Source: Nitrospirota bacterium (lineage in GTDB: Bacteria > UBA2233). From it: a stretch of 64,000 bases of DNA. The position numbers and the translations under genes are program-made. This document shows positions 51,130 through 60,188 of the stretch, in pieces (positions within the stretch are counted from its first letter, which is position 1; every line of letters begins with the position of its first letter). The notes under the pieces were generated by a model. The model ran no database searches. It saw only the letters and a list, made by a program, of their open reading frames with translations, and was not told where the DNA came from. Location of the stretch: the NCBI GenBank assembly GCA_011620345.1, contig WOZJ01000057.1:124001-188000 (forward strand). The letters are read 5' to 3'.

Positions 51130-53178
51130 ATGAAATTCATATTAAAGTGTAGTTGGGGTAGGATGAGCAGAATGTTGATGCCTTTAGGAAGAATCGGGCT
51201 CCTCGCTTTTTTTTGTTTAGGTCTTTCCGGGCCAACGGCATACGCGCTTACCAACGAAGATTGCCTGATGTGCCATGCCAACATGGAGCCAAGACTCGAT
51301 GCATCCGTATTTTCTCAAAGTGCCCATGGCGGGCTGAACTGCCAAGACTGCCACGAGAACATCCAAGACGTTCCCCATCAAACGCAGCTCAAATTGGTTC
51401 GCTGCGGGAATTGTCATACGCAGGAATTCGCGGAATATCAGCTGGGGGTCCATGGCAAAGCTTTGGCCAATGGAACGAAAGACGTCCCTTCCTGCGCTTC
51501 TTGCCATGGAACTCATGATATTTTCCCTAAAAGTGATGTTCGCTCCAAAGTAAACCCCCTGAACCTCCCCGGGGTTTGTTCGGGATGCCATGCCAGCCAA
51601 GAGATCACTCGCCGCCATCCTCTGCCATCTCCGGAATTTATCGAAAGTTACCAGAAGAGCGTCCATGGGCAAGGTGTGTTGAAGAGTGGCCTGGTGGTCG
51701 CGGCCGTATGCTCGGACTGTCACGGTGGCCATAGAATCCTGCCCGCCTCGGACCCCGCGTCCTTGGTCAATCCAAAAAACATCCCTAAGACCTGTTCTAA
51801 GTGCCATGCAGGGATTTTTAGGGATTTTACCAGGAGTGCTCACGGAGAGGCCTGGAGGGCTGGCAAGAGTTACGGGCCTGTGTGTACCACTTGCCATACG
51901 GCGCACAGTATTTCCTCACCCCGTACGGCGGCGTTTCATGGGGGGATTGCCGAAGAGTGCGGAGGGTGCCATGTCGACAGGACCCCTAGCTATAGAGATA
52001 CCTTCCATGGTCAAGCCACTTCGCTCGGTCTTATTCGGGCGGCAACCTGCCCGGACTGTCATACCGCGCATTTGAACCTTCCAAAAGAAAACCCTCACTC
52101 CAGCATCAACCCCAAAAATCTCCCCGGGACTTGCGGCAGGTGCCATGGACAGGTGTCCAAAGGGTTTATTCAATACGACCCCCATCCTGATCCAAAGGAC
52201 AAATCAAAGAACGCTGTCGTTTTCTACACGTACACGTTCATGAATTGGCTGCTTTTGGGGGTGTTTGCCTTTTTTGGCCTTCATTCCGCACTTTGGATCC
52301 AGCGGAGCCTCGTTGCTTCGGTGCGTGGGGAGTTCCCTAGGCTTGACAAAGAGGGGCCATGGGTCCGGCGCTTTAGCCAGACCAACCGGATGACCCACCT
52401 AGTCATCGTGATCAGCTTCTTGCTCCTTGCAGCTACGGGACTGCCCCTGAAGTTCCACTACACACCCTGGGCAAAGGTTGTAGAGGCCATATTTGGCGGG
52501 ATCGAGGTGACTCGCTATCTCCACAAGCTTTTTGCCGTCGTGACGTTTGGATATGCGATTACGCATGTCAGCTATCTTGTCTACCGCATTTACAAAAAAG
52601 GCGAGCTAAACCTTCTGTACGGCCCTTTCAGCCTGACTCCGCGCCCCAAGGATGCGCTTGACCTTCTTGCAAACCTTCGCTGGTTCCTCTACATGGGGCC
52701 GAGGCCCAAGCTCGGACGCTGGACCTACTGGGAGAAGTTCGATTACTTCGCCGTGTTTTGGGGAATTCCGATCATCGGAGGATCCGGACTCATGCTTTGG
52801 TTCCCGGGTTTTTTCACAAAATTCCTCCCCGGCTGGGTTCTGAATGTGGCCATGATCGTCCACTCCGAAGAAGCGCTTATGGCTATCGGGTTTATCTTCC
52901 TGTTCCACTTCTTCCACACCCACTTAAGGCCGGAAAGTTTTCCTTTAGACACCGTCATCTTTACTGGAAGCATGCCCTTGGAGCGGCTCAAGGAAGAAAG
53001 GCCGGAGGAGTACGAGCTTTTGGTCAAGAAAGGCGAGCTTGAACGCCTGATTGTCCCGGCTCCATCGAATAGTTTGCTGCGTGCCTCTCGGATCTTTGGC
53101 TTTGTGGCGCTTACCGTGGGGCTTTGCCTGATTTGGGCGATCCTGATCACGGCGGTACTCCATATGTTGGCTTTATAA
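51130..53178 (+). CDS. 11-heme cytochrome c fused to a b-type membrane domain (CbcL-like)
   Basis: About 682 residues. A signal peptide is followed by 11 CXXCH sites (CLMCH, CQDCH, CGNCH, CASCH, CSGCH, CSDCH, CSKCH, CTTCH, CGGCH, CPDCH, CGRCH) up to residue 345, then a membrane part of about 330 residues with conserved histidines (YLHKLFAVVTFGYAITHV, HSEEALMAIGFIFLFHFFHTH) and the signature FPLDTVIFTG. This c-b fusion is the plan of Geobacter CbcL, a quinol oxidase feeding extracellular acceptors. ATG 51130 follows AGGAGAA. Confidence 0.88.
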   Translation: MKFILKCSWGRMSRMLMPLGRIGLLAFFCLGLSGPTAYALTNEDCLMCHANMEPRLDASVFSQSAHGGLNCQDCHENIQDVPHQTQLKLVRCGNCHTQEFAEYQLGVHGKALANGTKDVPSCASCHGTHDIFPKSDVRSKVNPLNLPGVCSGCHASQEITRRHPLPSPEFIESYQKSVHGQGVLKSGLVVAAVCSDCHGGHRILPASDPASLVNPKNIPKTCSKCHAGIFRDFTRSAHGEAWRAGKSYGPVCTTCHTAHSISSPRTAAFHGGIAEECGGCHVDRTPSYRDTFHGQATSLGLIRAATCPDCHTAHLNLPKENPHSSINPKNLPGTCGRCHGQVSKGFIQYDPHPDPKDKSKNAVVFYTYTFMNWLLLGVFAFFGLHSALWIQRSLVASVRGEFPRLDKEGPWVRRFSQTNRMTHLVIVISFLLLAATGLPLKFHYTPWAKVVEAIFGGIEVTRYLHKLFAVVTFGYAITHVSYLVYRIYKKGELNLLYGPFSLTPRPKDALDLLANLRWFLYMGPRPKLGRWTYWEKFDYFAVFWGIPIIGGSGLMLWFPGFFTKFLPGWVLNVAMIVHSEEALMAIGFIFLFHFFHTHLRPESFPLDTVIFTGSMPLERLKEERPEEYELLVKKGELERLIVPAPSNSLLRASRIFGFVALTVGLCLIWAILITAVLHMLAL

Positions 53179-53507
53179 GCATGGACTCTGGAGGCCTCAG
53201 CCCTAGGGCTGAGGCCTCCAGAGTGTCGCCTTGAGCGGGGGCCTTTCTAGGGTTCGTATTGAACGCTCCTGCCACCCTTGTTTGTCATCCTATTCGTTGC
53301 CGTAGGGTAAGTGCGTTTGCTTGCCTAAGCAATCCAATATCCTTGTTGTTTGTGTGTTTGGGCTAATTGTTCAGTAACGCCCGGAGCAGGGCCCGTTTTC
53401 AGCGTATACTTGCCATGCATTCATTTATCTTGGGAATGGGCAGAAACAAGCAATACGGGTATACTTGTGTAGGTCAAGAGTTTATTCCGTGGTTTACATA
53501 AAAAAAC
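53179..53507. other. Intergenic region with a 40-base palindrome
   Basis: Holds the palindrome at 53185-53224 and two TATACT hexamers (near 53403 and 53461) that may be -10 elements for the protease gene. No gene recognised. Confidence 0.45.
53185..53224. terminator. 40-base perfect palindrome after the CbcL-like gene
   Basis: The two 20-base halves (left half begins ACTCTGGAGGCCTC) are exact complements with no spacer. It lies seven bases after the stop codon. No T-run follows, so it may end transcription with help or protect the 3' end of the mRNA. Confidence 0.65.
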
Positions 53508-54491
53508 ATGAATGTTCTTTTTGAGTCTTTCTTGCACGCGATCGTGGATGCCGTCCTTGTAGGGGTCGGGCTTCGGGTATGGGGGATTGCCAAGGCAGAG
53601 CCCAGACAACGCTTCATGTCCCTTATTTTAATCCTTCCCGTCTCGACGCCAATTCTTTTTTATGGGTGGAGTACGGAGGGGAGCTTGCCTGGTTTTTATC
53701 GTGGAGCCCTCTTTAATGGTGAGAGATGGCTCCACGTAGAGCTATTAGGCATTCCTTTCTTTCGATGGGGGTTTTTCGTGTTAATGGGGGCTTGTGCGGC
53801 CGCCTTCTTGTTCCAAGAGCTTTTGCCTATCTACTGGCACTTCAGACAATCGAAACGCATGCGAAGGTTGCTTAAGGACCATTGGGAGAAAATAATCCCC
53901 CTGGAAACGCTAGGCATCCCCCCTATAAAAGAGCTCGAGGGGTTGCGCATTCAAGTGTTGCCGGACCATTGGGGTGGCATTAGCTCTCTCTACGGAGGTT
54001 CGCCCAGAATTCTGATAGGGGAAGGGCTGCTTGAAGAGCTTGACCGAGAGGAGCTTCGTGCGGTTGTGGCGCACGAAATCGCCCATCTTGGCATAGGGCG
54101 CAGGCCTTTTATGCTCCTAATGTATGTGTTTCGAGCGATTGCTTTCTTAAACCCAGTCGCGCTTGGTGCGTTTCGGTTCATCGCTAACGAAGAAGAGTGC
54201 GTGTGCGATGACAGGGCGGTGTGGCTGACTTCTGTCAGCCCACTAGCCTTGGCAAGCGCCCTTAAAAAACTCTACCAGCCCGATCAAGAGCCCGAGCTTG
54301 CGGACTGTAGTAAACAGGAGGTGCCAGGACTGTTCCGGAACCTATCTGCCGTGGGGCTAAGAGAGCAGCTTGACAAACGCATCGAAAGGCTTCGTTCCAG
54401 AACCTACTCCTCGGACGACACTGAGTATTGGTCAGAGCTGTTTATCGTGACGCTTGGGTGCCTGGCGTTTTCTTTTGCCGTTGTGGGCTAA
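53508..54491 (+). CDS. Membrane zinc metalloprotease (M56/M48-like)
   Basis: 327 residues. Several membrane helices surround a zinc site H189-E-I-A-H193 in LRAVVAHEIAHLG, with a third-ligand region NEEECVCDDRA (about 227-237) as in BlaR1/M56 peptidases. A last helix is at the C-terminus. There is no penicillin-binding sensor domain and no BlaI-type repressor next to it. It may cleave a membrane or exported protein of the neighbouring cytochrome operons, but that is only suggested by position. Confidence 0.82.
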   Translation: MNVLFESFLHAIVDAVLVGVGLRVWGIAKAEPRQRFMSLILILPVSTPILFYGWSTEGSLPGFYRGALFNGERWLHVELLGIPFFRWGFFVLMGACAAAFLFQELLPIYWHFRQSKRMRRLLKDHWEKIIPLETLGIPPIKELEGLRIQVLPDHWGGISSLYGGSPRILIGEGLLEELDREELRAVVAHEIAHLGIGRRPFMLLMYVFRAIAFLNPVALGAFRFIANEEECVCDDRAVWLTSVSPLALASALKKLYQPDQEPELADCSKQEVPGLFRNLSAVGLREQLDKRIERLRSRTYSSDDTEYWSELFIVTLGCLAFSFAVVG

Positions 54492-54494
54492 AAA

Positions 54495-55019
54495 ATGGGT
54501 CGATTGAAGGGTCTCCTTTGTTTTTGTATGTTCGGCGTCTTGTTTGCTGGAGCACTGTGGATCCTGAACGCTGTCCCTCTTTTGCTCAAGCAGGAAGGTT
54601 TCAGGTCCTTAAAAAACATTGGGGAAACGCAAGCCTACCTAGGCACAAGGCTTTCACTTCCCCGTTATTTTTCTCCCGGGCTTGTTTGGCCACCGTGTGC
54701 AATCCTAGCCCAACGAAAGCCGTTTCCCGCCTACGTTGTCCAATTTCAAAAAAGGGGGAGGGACGGGGTTTCGTTGGTCCTTTCGATGTCACCCGCTAGA
54801 CACCCGCTATCCGGGGTCCACATCGAGCCCGCCATGGGCTTGCGTCGCATGCGTGTCAAGCTTACAGACCAAAGCGCGGAGTTGATGATAGGTCGCCTTC
54901 GCTCTGGGGAGCGTTGTTGCCTGCTTTCTTGGGTGCAGGCTGCCAAGAGATGGACGTTAAGCGGGGTGTTGCCCCCTTCCGAGATCCTGAAGATGGCCGA
55001 GAGTATGGACTTGCCTTAA
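54495..55019 (+). CDS. Unknown single-helix exported protein (174 aa)
   Basis: Not recognised. It starts three bases after the protease gene. One N-terminal hydrophobic helix (LLCFCMFGVLFAGALWIL) could be a signal anchor; the rest reads as a mixed alpha-beta periplasmic domain (YFSPGLVWPPCAILAQRK, LVLSMSPARHPLSG). It may be the substrate or inhibitor of the protease; nothing in the sequence proves it. Confidence 0.65.
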   Translation: MGRLKGLLCFCMFGVLFAGALWILNAVPLLLKQEGFRSLKNIGETQAYLGTRLSLPRYFSPGLVWPPCAILAQRKPFPAYVVQFQKRGRDGVSLVLSMSPARHPLSGVHIEPAMGLRRMRVKLTDQSAELMIGRLRSGERCCLLSWVQAAKRWTLSGVLPPSEILKMAESMDLP

Positions 55020-55030
55020 AAAATACCTCA

Positions 55031-55060
55031 TTGCATTGAATTCAAAATACCCTGTATACT
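55031..55060 (+). promoter_or_regulatory. Promoter of the split c/b cytochrome operon
   Basis: TTGCAT (55031-55036), an 18-base spacer and TATACT (55055-55060). The transcript would begin close to an AAGGAGGT at 55064-55071, leaving a short leader. Confidence 0.5.
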
Positions 55061-55094
55061 CTCAAGGAGGTACAAACTGGAAAAGGGCGATACT

Positions 55095-56525
55095 GTGAGG
55101 CTAACGCAGGGGTTTGTAGGGTTAATTTTTGTTGGTCTAGGTCTGGCTCCTACAATGGCTTTGGCTGAGACGACGACCCAGCAAGAGCTCGGTCAATGCA
55201 TGTCTTGCCATGCCAAGCCAGGGCTCGTGAAACGCTTGGGAAAGAATGAGAAAGTCTCGCTAACCCTCGACCTTCAAGCCTACCGGGCCTCGGCCCACAG
55301 CTCGCTCGTTTGTCAGGATTGCCACACGCGGTATTCCACGAAGGCTCATCCGGTAGGTTCGTATACGAGCCGGGAGGAGCTCGCCAGGGAGCACTCCGGG
55401 GCATGCACGAGTTGTCATTCGCTCGATCAGCTAAGCGCGTTGCCCGTCCATGAAGATGTCCTGAAGCCAGGGCATCCGGTTGCATGCTCGAGTTGTCATG
55501 GGGCTCACGAGATCCAGCGGGTCGTGGGCGGCGGGGCTATGGTGAAGGAGCGTGCCTACTGCCTTTCGTGTCACGAGCAGCACATTGAGATGACCTTCGA
55601 AAATGGGGAGACCAAGGATATTTATGTCGAGCTTCGTTCGCTCCTTGCCTCTCCGCATGCGAGCCTTGCATGCTCGGACTGTCACGTGGGGTTTTCAAGA
55701 GATCACCACCCGGATCGCTCGTTTCAGGACGGGAGGTATTACACGCTTGTTTTATCCGAGAGCTGTAAGCGTTGCCATTTCGACAAGTATACCCGGACTC
55801 TAGACAGCATGCATTACCGAGTCCTCATGAAGGGAAATGCGAATGCGCCGGTATGTACCGACTGTCACGGCTCGCACGGTATCTTGCCTGTCGGCAAGGA
55901 CCATTCCATAAGCGCGAAGCGCTGCATGCGATGTCATGAGACCATTTATACGACCTATACAAAGAGTGTGCATGGAAAGGCCTTGTTAGGTGAACACAAC
56001 ATGGATGTGCCCGTATGTGCCGACTGCCACAAGGCACACGAGATTCAAGACCCAAGGACGCTAACCTTTCGTGACCGGATCCCGGAGATGTGCGGGAACT
56101 GCCATGCCAACAAAGAGCTCATGTCTCGCTATGGGCTTTCCCCAGCAGTAGTGAAAACATACCTCCAGGATTTTCACGGAGTTACGCTTTCGCTTTACAA
56201 AATGCAAAGGGAACTAGAGGGTACAAGCTCGGCCAATCCTATTGCTGTATGTTCAGACTGCCACGGGATCCATGACATCCAGAAGCTCTCGGAACAAGAA
56301 ACGGGCCTTGTACGCCAAAACCTGCTCAAGCGCTGCCAGGCATGCCATCCTGGGGCCACCCAGCGGTTTCCCGATGCTTGGCTCTACCACTATGAGCCAA
56401 GCCTTGAAAAGGCCCCCTTGGTCTACGCAGTAAACCTTTTTTACAAAATTTTCATCCCGTTCATGGTCGTGGGATTGCTGTTGCAGGTTTTCTTACATGC
56501 CTGGCGCTACATCGTGAACCGTTAA
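55095..56525 (+). CDS. 13-heme cytochrome c with C-terminal membrane helix
   Basis: 476 residues from GTG 55095: signal peptide ending MALAET, then 13 CXXCH sites (first CMSCH, last CQACH) and a C-terminal helix FIPFMVVGLLLQVFLHAW. Heme spacing is like that of the c part of the fused protein at 51130-53178, and a cytochrome b gene follows five bases later, so the two form a split version of it. A strong AAGGAGGT lies six bases before an in-frame CTG at 55077, which might be the true start. Confidence 0.87.
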   Translation: MRLTQGFVGLIFVGLGLAPTMALAETTTQQELGQCMSCHAKPGLVKRLGKNEKVSLTLDLQAYRASAHSSLVCQDCHTRYSTKAHPVGSYTSREELAREHSGACTSCHSLDQLSALPVHEDVLKPGHPVACSSCHGAHEIQRVVGGGAMVKERAYCLSCHEQHIEMTFENGETKDIYVELRSLLASPHASLACSDCHVGFSRDHHPDRSFQDGRYYTLVLSESCKRCHFDKYTRTLDSMHYRVLMKGNANAPVCTDCHGSHGILPVGKDHSISAKRCMRCHETIYTTYTKSVHGKALLGEHNMDVPVCADCHKAHEIQDPRTLTFRDRIPEMCGNCHANKELMSRYGLSPAVVKTYLQDFHGVTLSLYKMQRELEGTSSANPIAVCSDCHGIHDIQKLSEQETGLVRQNLLKRCQACHPGATQRFPDAWLYHYEPSLEKAPLVYAVNLFYKIFIPFMVVGLLLQVFLHAWRYIVNR

Positions 56526-56539
56526 AAAGGGTGGGAACC

Positions 56540-57295
56540 GTGACCGAACGAAAAATGGCCTTTGTGCAACGCTTGTCTTGGGTGCGAATCATCGAGCACT
56601 GGGTGAATGCTTCCGTGTTCATCCTTCTTGTCGTTACAGGGCTTTCCCAAAAGTTCTATACGTTCGAGCTGTCCCAGCGCTTGATCCTGTTTTTTGGCGG
56701 CATTGATTCGACGCGCTTGATTCATCGTGCCTGCGGGGTGCTGTTTGCCGCCGTTTTGGTTCTCCACATGACCGTCGCGGTTGTAGGGGTCGTGCTGAAG
56801 CGTTGGCAGCCGACGATGCTCATCAACAAAAAAGACTTCTTTGACGCCATAGACAACCTAAGGTACTACTTTGGGCTTTCCGATCACCCGGCAGCTTGCG
56901 ACCGTTATGATTACAAGCAGAAGTTCGAATACTGGGGAGTGGTCATGGGAGGTATTGTCATGGTGGCTACGGGGTTTGTCCTTTGGTTTCCGACGGTGGC
57001 GACGTATCTGCTACCCGGAGAGCTAGTGGCCGTATCGAAGGCCATCCACACGAACGAGGCTATGCTTGCCTTCCTGATCATCTCCATCTGGCATATCTAC
57101 AACGCCGTCTTTTCCCCGGAGGTGTTTCCTTTAGATACGGTGATCTTTACGGGGAAGATTTCGAGGGAGCGCATGATGCACGAGCACCCTCTAGAGCTTG
57201 CAAGGCTCGAGGGAAAAAGCTTAGAAGAGCTCCTTCAAGAAAAAGAGGGCTTTTCTCATGCATCCAGCCCTTTAAAGCCCCCTCCGAACGACTAA
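56540..57295 (+). CDS. Cytochrome b membrane subunit
   Basis: About 251 residues with four membrane helices and histidines for two b hemes: RIIEHWVNASVFILL, LIHRACGVLFAAVLVLHM, IHTNEAMLAFLIISIWHIY. Near the end stands FPLDTVIFTG, also found in the fused protein at 51130-53178, which shows common origin. It should take electrons from the quinone pool for the 13-heme partner. GTG 56540 chosen; an in-frame GTG nine bases upstream is possible. Confidence 0.87.
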   Translation: MTERKMAFVQRLSWVRIIEHWVNASVFILLVVTGLSQKFYTFELSQRLILFFGGIDSTRLIHRACGVLFAAVLVLHMTVAVVGVVLKRWQPTMLINKKDFFDAIDNLRYYFGLSDHPAACDRYDYKQKFEYWGVVMGGIVMVATGFVLWFPTVATYLLPGELVAVSKAIHTNEAMLAFLIISIWHIYNAVFSPEVFPLDTVIFTGKISRERMMHEHPLELARLEGKSLEELLQEKEGFSHASSPLKPPPND

Positions 57296-57311
57296 CCCAA
57301 ACAGGCCACGC

Positions 57312-59099
57312 GTGCACCTCCCCCAATTAACTCGCCGCATCCTCCTGCTCGTTATCGCAAGCCTTCTGCCGCTCGTTCTGGGCTATGCCCTGATCCTTGC
57401 CGCTTCGGTCCGGTATGGCAATCAAGGTGCGCTACGATTTACGCAGACCAGGGCAAGGATTCTTTCCGAATCGGTTAAGCTCCATTTGGAGAAAAACCTC
57501 GTTTGGCTCTCGGACATCGCGCTCGGTCTTTCTTTTGGCGAGCCCGCCAAGGAGACCCTTAGACAGTCAAACCCCTACTCGTTGCTCCGTCATGGGTTGA
57601 TCGTCACCGATCTAGAGGGGAACGTCAGGGCCTCATGGCCGGAAACAAGCATTCGCAAGCTTGCCCCGGAAGTGCTGGCTAGGTTGAAGGAGGAAGGTTC
57701 CCCGAGCAGACCTTTCGTATCCGGCCTCGTGGCCAAAGAGCCCTCGGGCCGAACCACAGGCTTTATGCTCGCGCCGGTACGCGAGAGCGCCGGCAAGATT
57801 AAGGGTTGGGTGGGAGGAGAGTTGGACTTCCAAGACCCTGTTTTCGTTCGGCTTCTTGAAGCAGGCAGAGAGCCTTCAGACAACTTCGTCGCAATTTTAG
57901 ACGATGCCGGTCGGGCTTTTGCGTTTATAGGAGACTCTAGGGCCTTTCTCGTTAAAGGGCATGCTGGACTGATTAACCAGGCCCGCTACGATGAGAGCCC
58001 TCGGACTGTTCGCTGCAAAGGGTGTCACAAGAAAGGCGCTCGTGGGGGCGTGTTGGCCGTTGCTTCCGTTACGCTCGCCCCTTGGTGCGTCGCGATCTTA
58101 ACCGTACCGAATGGTCCATCGGGTTCTCCGCTTGGCCTGTGGAAGGCCTTTGGGCTTTTGGGATTGGGATTGTCGCTGGGTGGACTTATTCTTGGCGTGG
58201 GGATGTCCCGCTCGATTCTTCAGCCTATACGCTCACTGATCGAAGGGGCAAAAAGGATCGGGGACGGTGATCTCTCCATCCCCGTCCCCATCCAAGGAAG
58301 CGACGAGATTACGGTTTTGGCGGAAGGATTGGAGCAAACCCGGCTTAGGCTCCTCGAGTCGTTTCTAACGATCCAACGGGTTAATGAAGAGCTCGAGGCC
58401 AAGGTTCAAGAGAGGACCATGCAGGTGCAGTCGCTCTTAAGGAAGGTCATCGGCTCCCAAGAGGAGGAGCGGAAGCGAATTGCACGCGAGTTACACGACG
58501 TAGTCTTGCAGGACATCGCCGCATTTTTGATGAAGCTAGACGTGCTCGCGTTGAGCGAGCGCAAGGATCAAGGACGAATCGAGAAGATGCGCGGGCTTTT
58601 GACCAAAGCGATGGAGGATATTCGTGCCATCATTCAGGGCTTGCGTCCGAGTATTCTTGATGATTTGGGGTTGGATGAGGCCCTAAGGTGGGTTGTGGAC
58701 CGAAGGTTTCAGGATCAGGAATGCGAGGTCTCGATTGAGGTCAAGGGCTATTCTAAGGGGCAGTTGGACTCAAACATAGAAACTGTTACGTTCCGGATTG
58801 CCCAAGAGGCCCTCACCAATGTCCTTAAGCATGCAAGAGCGAGCCGCGCTGTCCTCCGGCTGAGTTGTTCGAGTCGTAGGCTTACCCTTTTCGTTCATGA
58901 TAACGGGGTAGGGTTCGCGGCCGCCGAGTACAAGAAAGAGGTCCGTACGACGGTCGGGTCGGGCATTGGGCTCCAGGGTATGGCAGAAAGGGCCTCGCTT
59001 GTCGGGGGGAGGCTCAAGATCCGGTCATCTCCGGGTAGAGGGTCCCATGTGCGGCTATTCATCCCTTTAGGGAGGTCAGTAGATGAAACAGCCGATTAG
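57312..59099 (+). CDS. Sensor histidine kinase with a heme c motif in its sensor domain
   Basis: 595 residues. One membrane helix near the N-terminus, a periplasmic sensor of about 230 residues (Cache-like; LIVTDLEGNVRAS), a second helix (LWKAFGLLGLGLSLGGLILG), a HAMP domain, a coiled coil, and a NarX/DesK-type kinase with EEERKRIARELHD (phospho-His), AQEALTNVLKHA, HDNGVGF and GIGLQGMAERA. The sensor contains Cys235-Lys-Gly-Cys238-His239 (bases 58014-58028), a CXXCH site for covalent heme. GTG start 17 bases after the cytochrome b gene. Confidence 0.92.
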   Translation: MHLPQLTRRILLLVIASLLPLVLGYALILAASVRYGNQGALRFTQTRARILSESVKLHLEKNLVWLSDIALGLSFGEPAKETLRQSNPYSLLRHGLIVTDLEGNVRASWPETSIRKLAPEVLARLKEEGSPSRPFVSGLVAKEPSGRTTGFMLAPVRESAGKIKGWVGGELDFQDPVFVRLLEAGREPSDNFVAILDDAGRAFAFIGDSRAFLVKGHAGLINQARYDESPRTVRCKGCHKKGARGGVLAVASVTLAPWCVAILTVPNGPSGSPLGLWKAFGLLGLGLSLGGLILGVGMSRSILQPIRSLIEGAKRIGDGDLSIPVPIQGSDEITVLAEGLEQTRLRLLESFLTIQRVNEELEAKVQERTMQVQSLLRKVIGSQEEERKRIARELHDVVLQDIAAFLMKLDVLALSERKDQGRIEKMRGLLTKAMEDIRAIIQGLRPSILDDLGLDEALRWVVDRRFQDQECEVSIEVKGYSKGQLDSNIETVTFRIAQEALTNVLKHARASRAVLRLSCSSRRLTLFVHDNGVGFAAAEYKKEVRTTVGSGIGLQGMAERASLVGGRLKIRSSPGRGSHVRLFIPLGRSVDETAD

Positions 59100-59742
59100 G
59101 GTTTTAATCGTGGACGATCATGCACTCTTACGTGAGGGCATTGCGGCCATCCTTCAGACGGCCGAGGACATCCGAGTTGTGGGCGAGGCGGCTGACGGGC
59201 TTGAAGCGATTAAAAAGGTTGAAGTGTTGCACCCCTCGATCGTTCTTATGGACATAGCCATGCCCGGGCTTGGCGGGCTCGAGGCGACGCTAGAGATTAA
59301 AAAACTGTTCCCGGGGGTTCGGGTGCTCGTGCTTACCCAGTACGACGACAAAGAGTACGTTGACAGGTTTCTCAAGGCAGGCGCTTCTGGTTTTATCCTT
59401 AAGCGTGCGCTGGGTAGGGAGCTCATCGATGCGGTTCGGTCCGTCGATAAGGATGAGGTTTATCTCCATCCAGCAATCGTCAAGGACGTAGTCGAAGGAT
59501 ATTTAACGAAGGACAAGCCCGCTGCTTCTCCCTATGACAGGCTTACAGATAGGGAGAAACAAGTCCTCAAATTGCTTGCAGAGGGGCATACTCACAAAGA
59601 AGCGGCGAGCCTGCTGGGAATTGGCGTGAAAACCGTTATTACCCACCAGGCTCACCTCCAAGAAAAGCTTGGGCTCTCTAGCCGTTCCGAACTGATCCGG
59701 TTCGCCATCCAGCAAAAAATCATCCGAATCGACACTCCGTAA
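59083..59742 (+). CDS. NarL/FixJ-type response regulator
   Basis: 219 residues: receiver domain with Asp11-Asp12, phospho-acceptor Asp57 in IVLMDIAMPG and the Lys in GFILKRA, then a LuxR-type helix-turn-helix (LTDREKQVLKLLAEGHTHKEAASLLGI, in parts, and KTVITHQAHLQEKL). It overlaps the kinase gene by 17 bases and is certainly its partner. Targets are probably the cytochrome genes or the small secreted proteins next to it. Confidence 0.95.
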   Translation: MKQPIRVLIVDDHALLREGIAAILQTAEDIRVVGEAADGLEAIKKVEVLHPSIVLMDIAMPGLGGLEATLEIKKLFPGVRVLVLTQYDDKEYVDRFLKAGASGFILKRALGRELIDAVRSVDKDEVYLHPAIVKDVVEGYLTKDKPAASPYDRLTDREKQVLKLLAEGHTHKEAASLLGIGVKTVITHQAHLQEKLGLSSRSELIRFAIQQKIIRIDTP

Positions 59743-59795
59743 TTAGCCTTCCGGGCACGAGCCCAAAGCCCTCACGTCTCTCGATCGCTCCTTCC

Positions 59796-59984
59796 TTACT
59801 GAACCTTCGGCGCTGTGGGAGCTCCGCTCTTGGGCGGACACTTGGCAATTTTGTCATCACCATGGCATTTCATCCCGCACCCGGGCTTGGCATTCCCACA
59901 CATGTTGGGCTTTGCCAGAAGGGGAGCGCTAAGAATGCAGAGCGCCACGAATGCCGAGGATAAACAAAGGGCTGCGCGCTTCAT
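59796..59984 (-). CDS. Small secreted four-cysteine protein with CX3CH (copy 1)
   Basis: 62 residues. Signal peptide to about Ala24 (APLLA), then a 38-residue mature part with Cys29, Cys36-GMK-Cys40-His41 and Cys49. The CX3CH could bind heme c; alternatively the four cysteines and His could bind another metal. The last 22 residues, starting HGDDKIAKCP, are identical to the copy at 61450-61638. AAGGAGG precedes the ATG. The gene is convergent with the response regulator. Confidence 0.8.
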   Translation of the reverse strand: MKRAALCLSSAFVALCILSAPLLAKPNMCGNAKPGCGMKCHGDDKIAKCPPKSGAPTAPKVQ

Positions 59985-60057
59985 GCAATACCTCCTTTTT
60001 TGGTTGTGTTGTTGACCTCCAAGAATAACTTCCACCGCCATTTCTCTTTTTTCAAGG

Positions 60058-60066
60058 AGTATACCA
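60058..60066 (-). promoter_or_regulatory. Extended -10 of small-protein copy 1
   Basis: TGGTATACT on the minus strand, with TTCACT 17 bases upstream as a possible -35. The same nine bases occur before ccmE and before copy 3. Confidence 0.5.
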
Positions 60067-60188
60067 AGAATAGTCACAAAAGTGAAGGGCCTTTTATGCC
60101 ATTAGGAAAGAAACCATGAAACTATACCATAAGGATCTAATGAGGATATATTGTACATTCCATGCGAACAAATCATATTATTGCAGGG

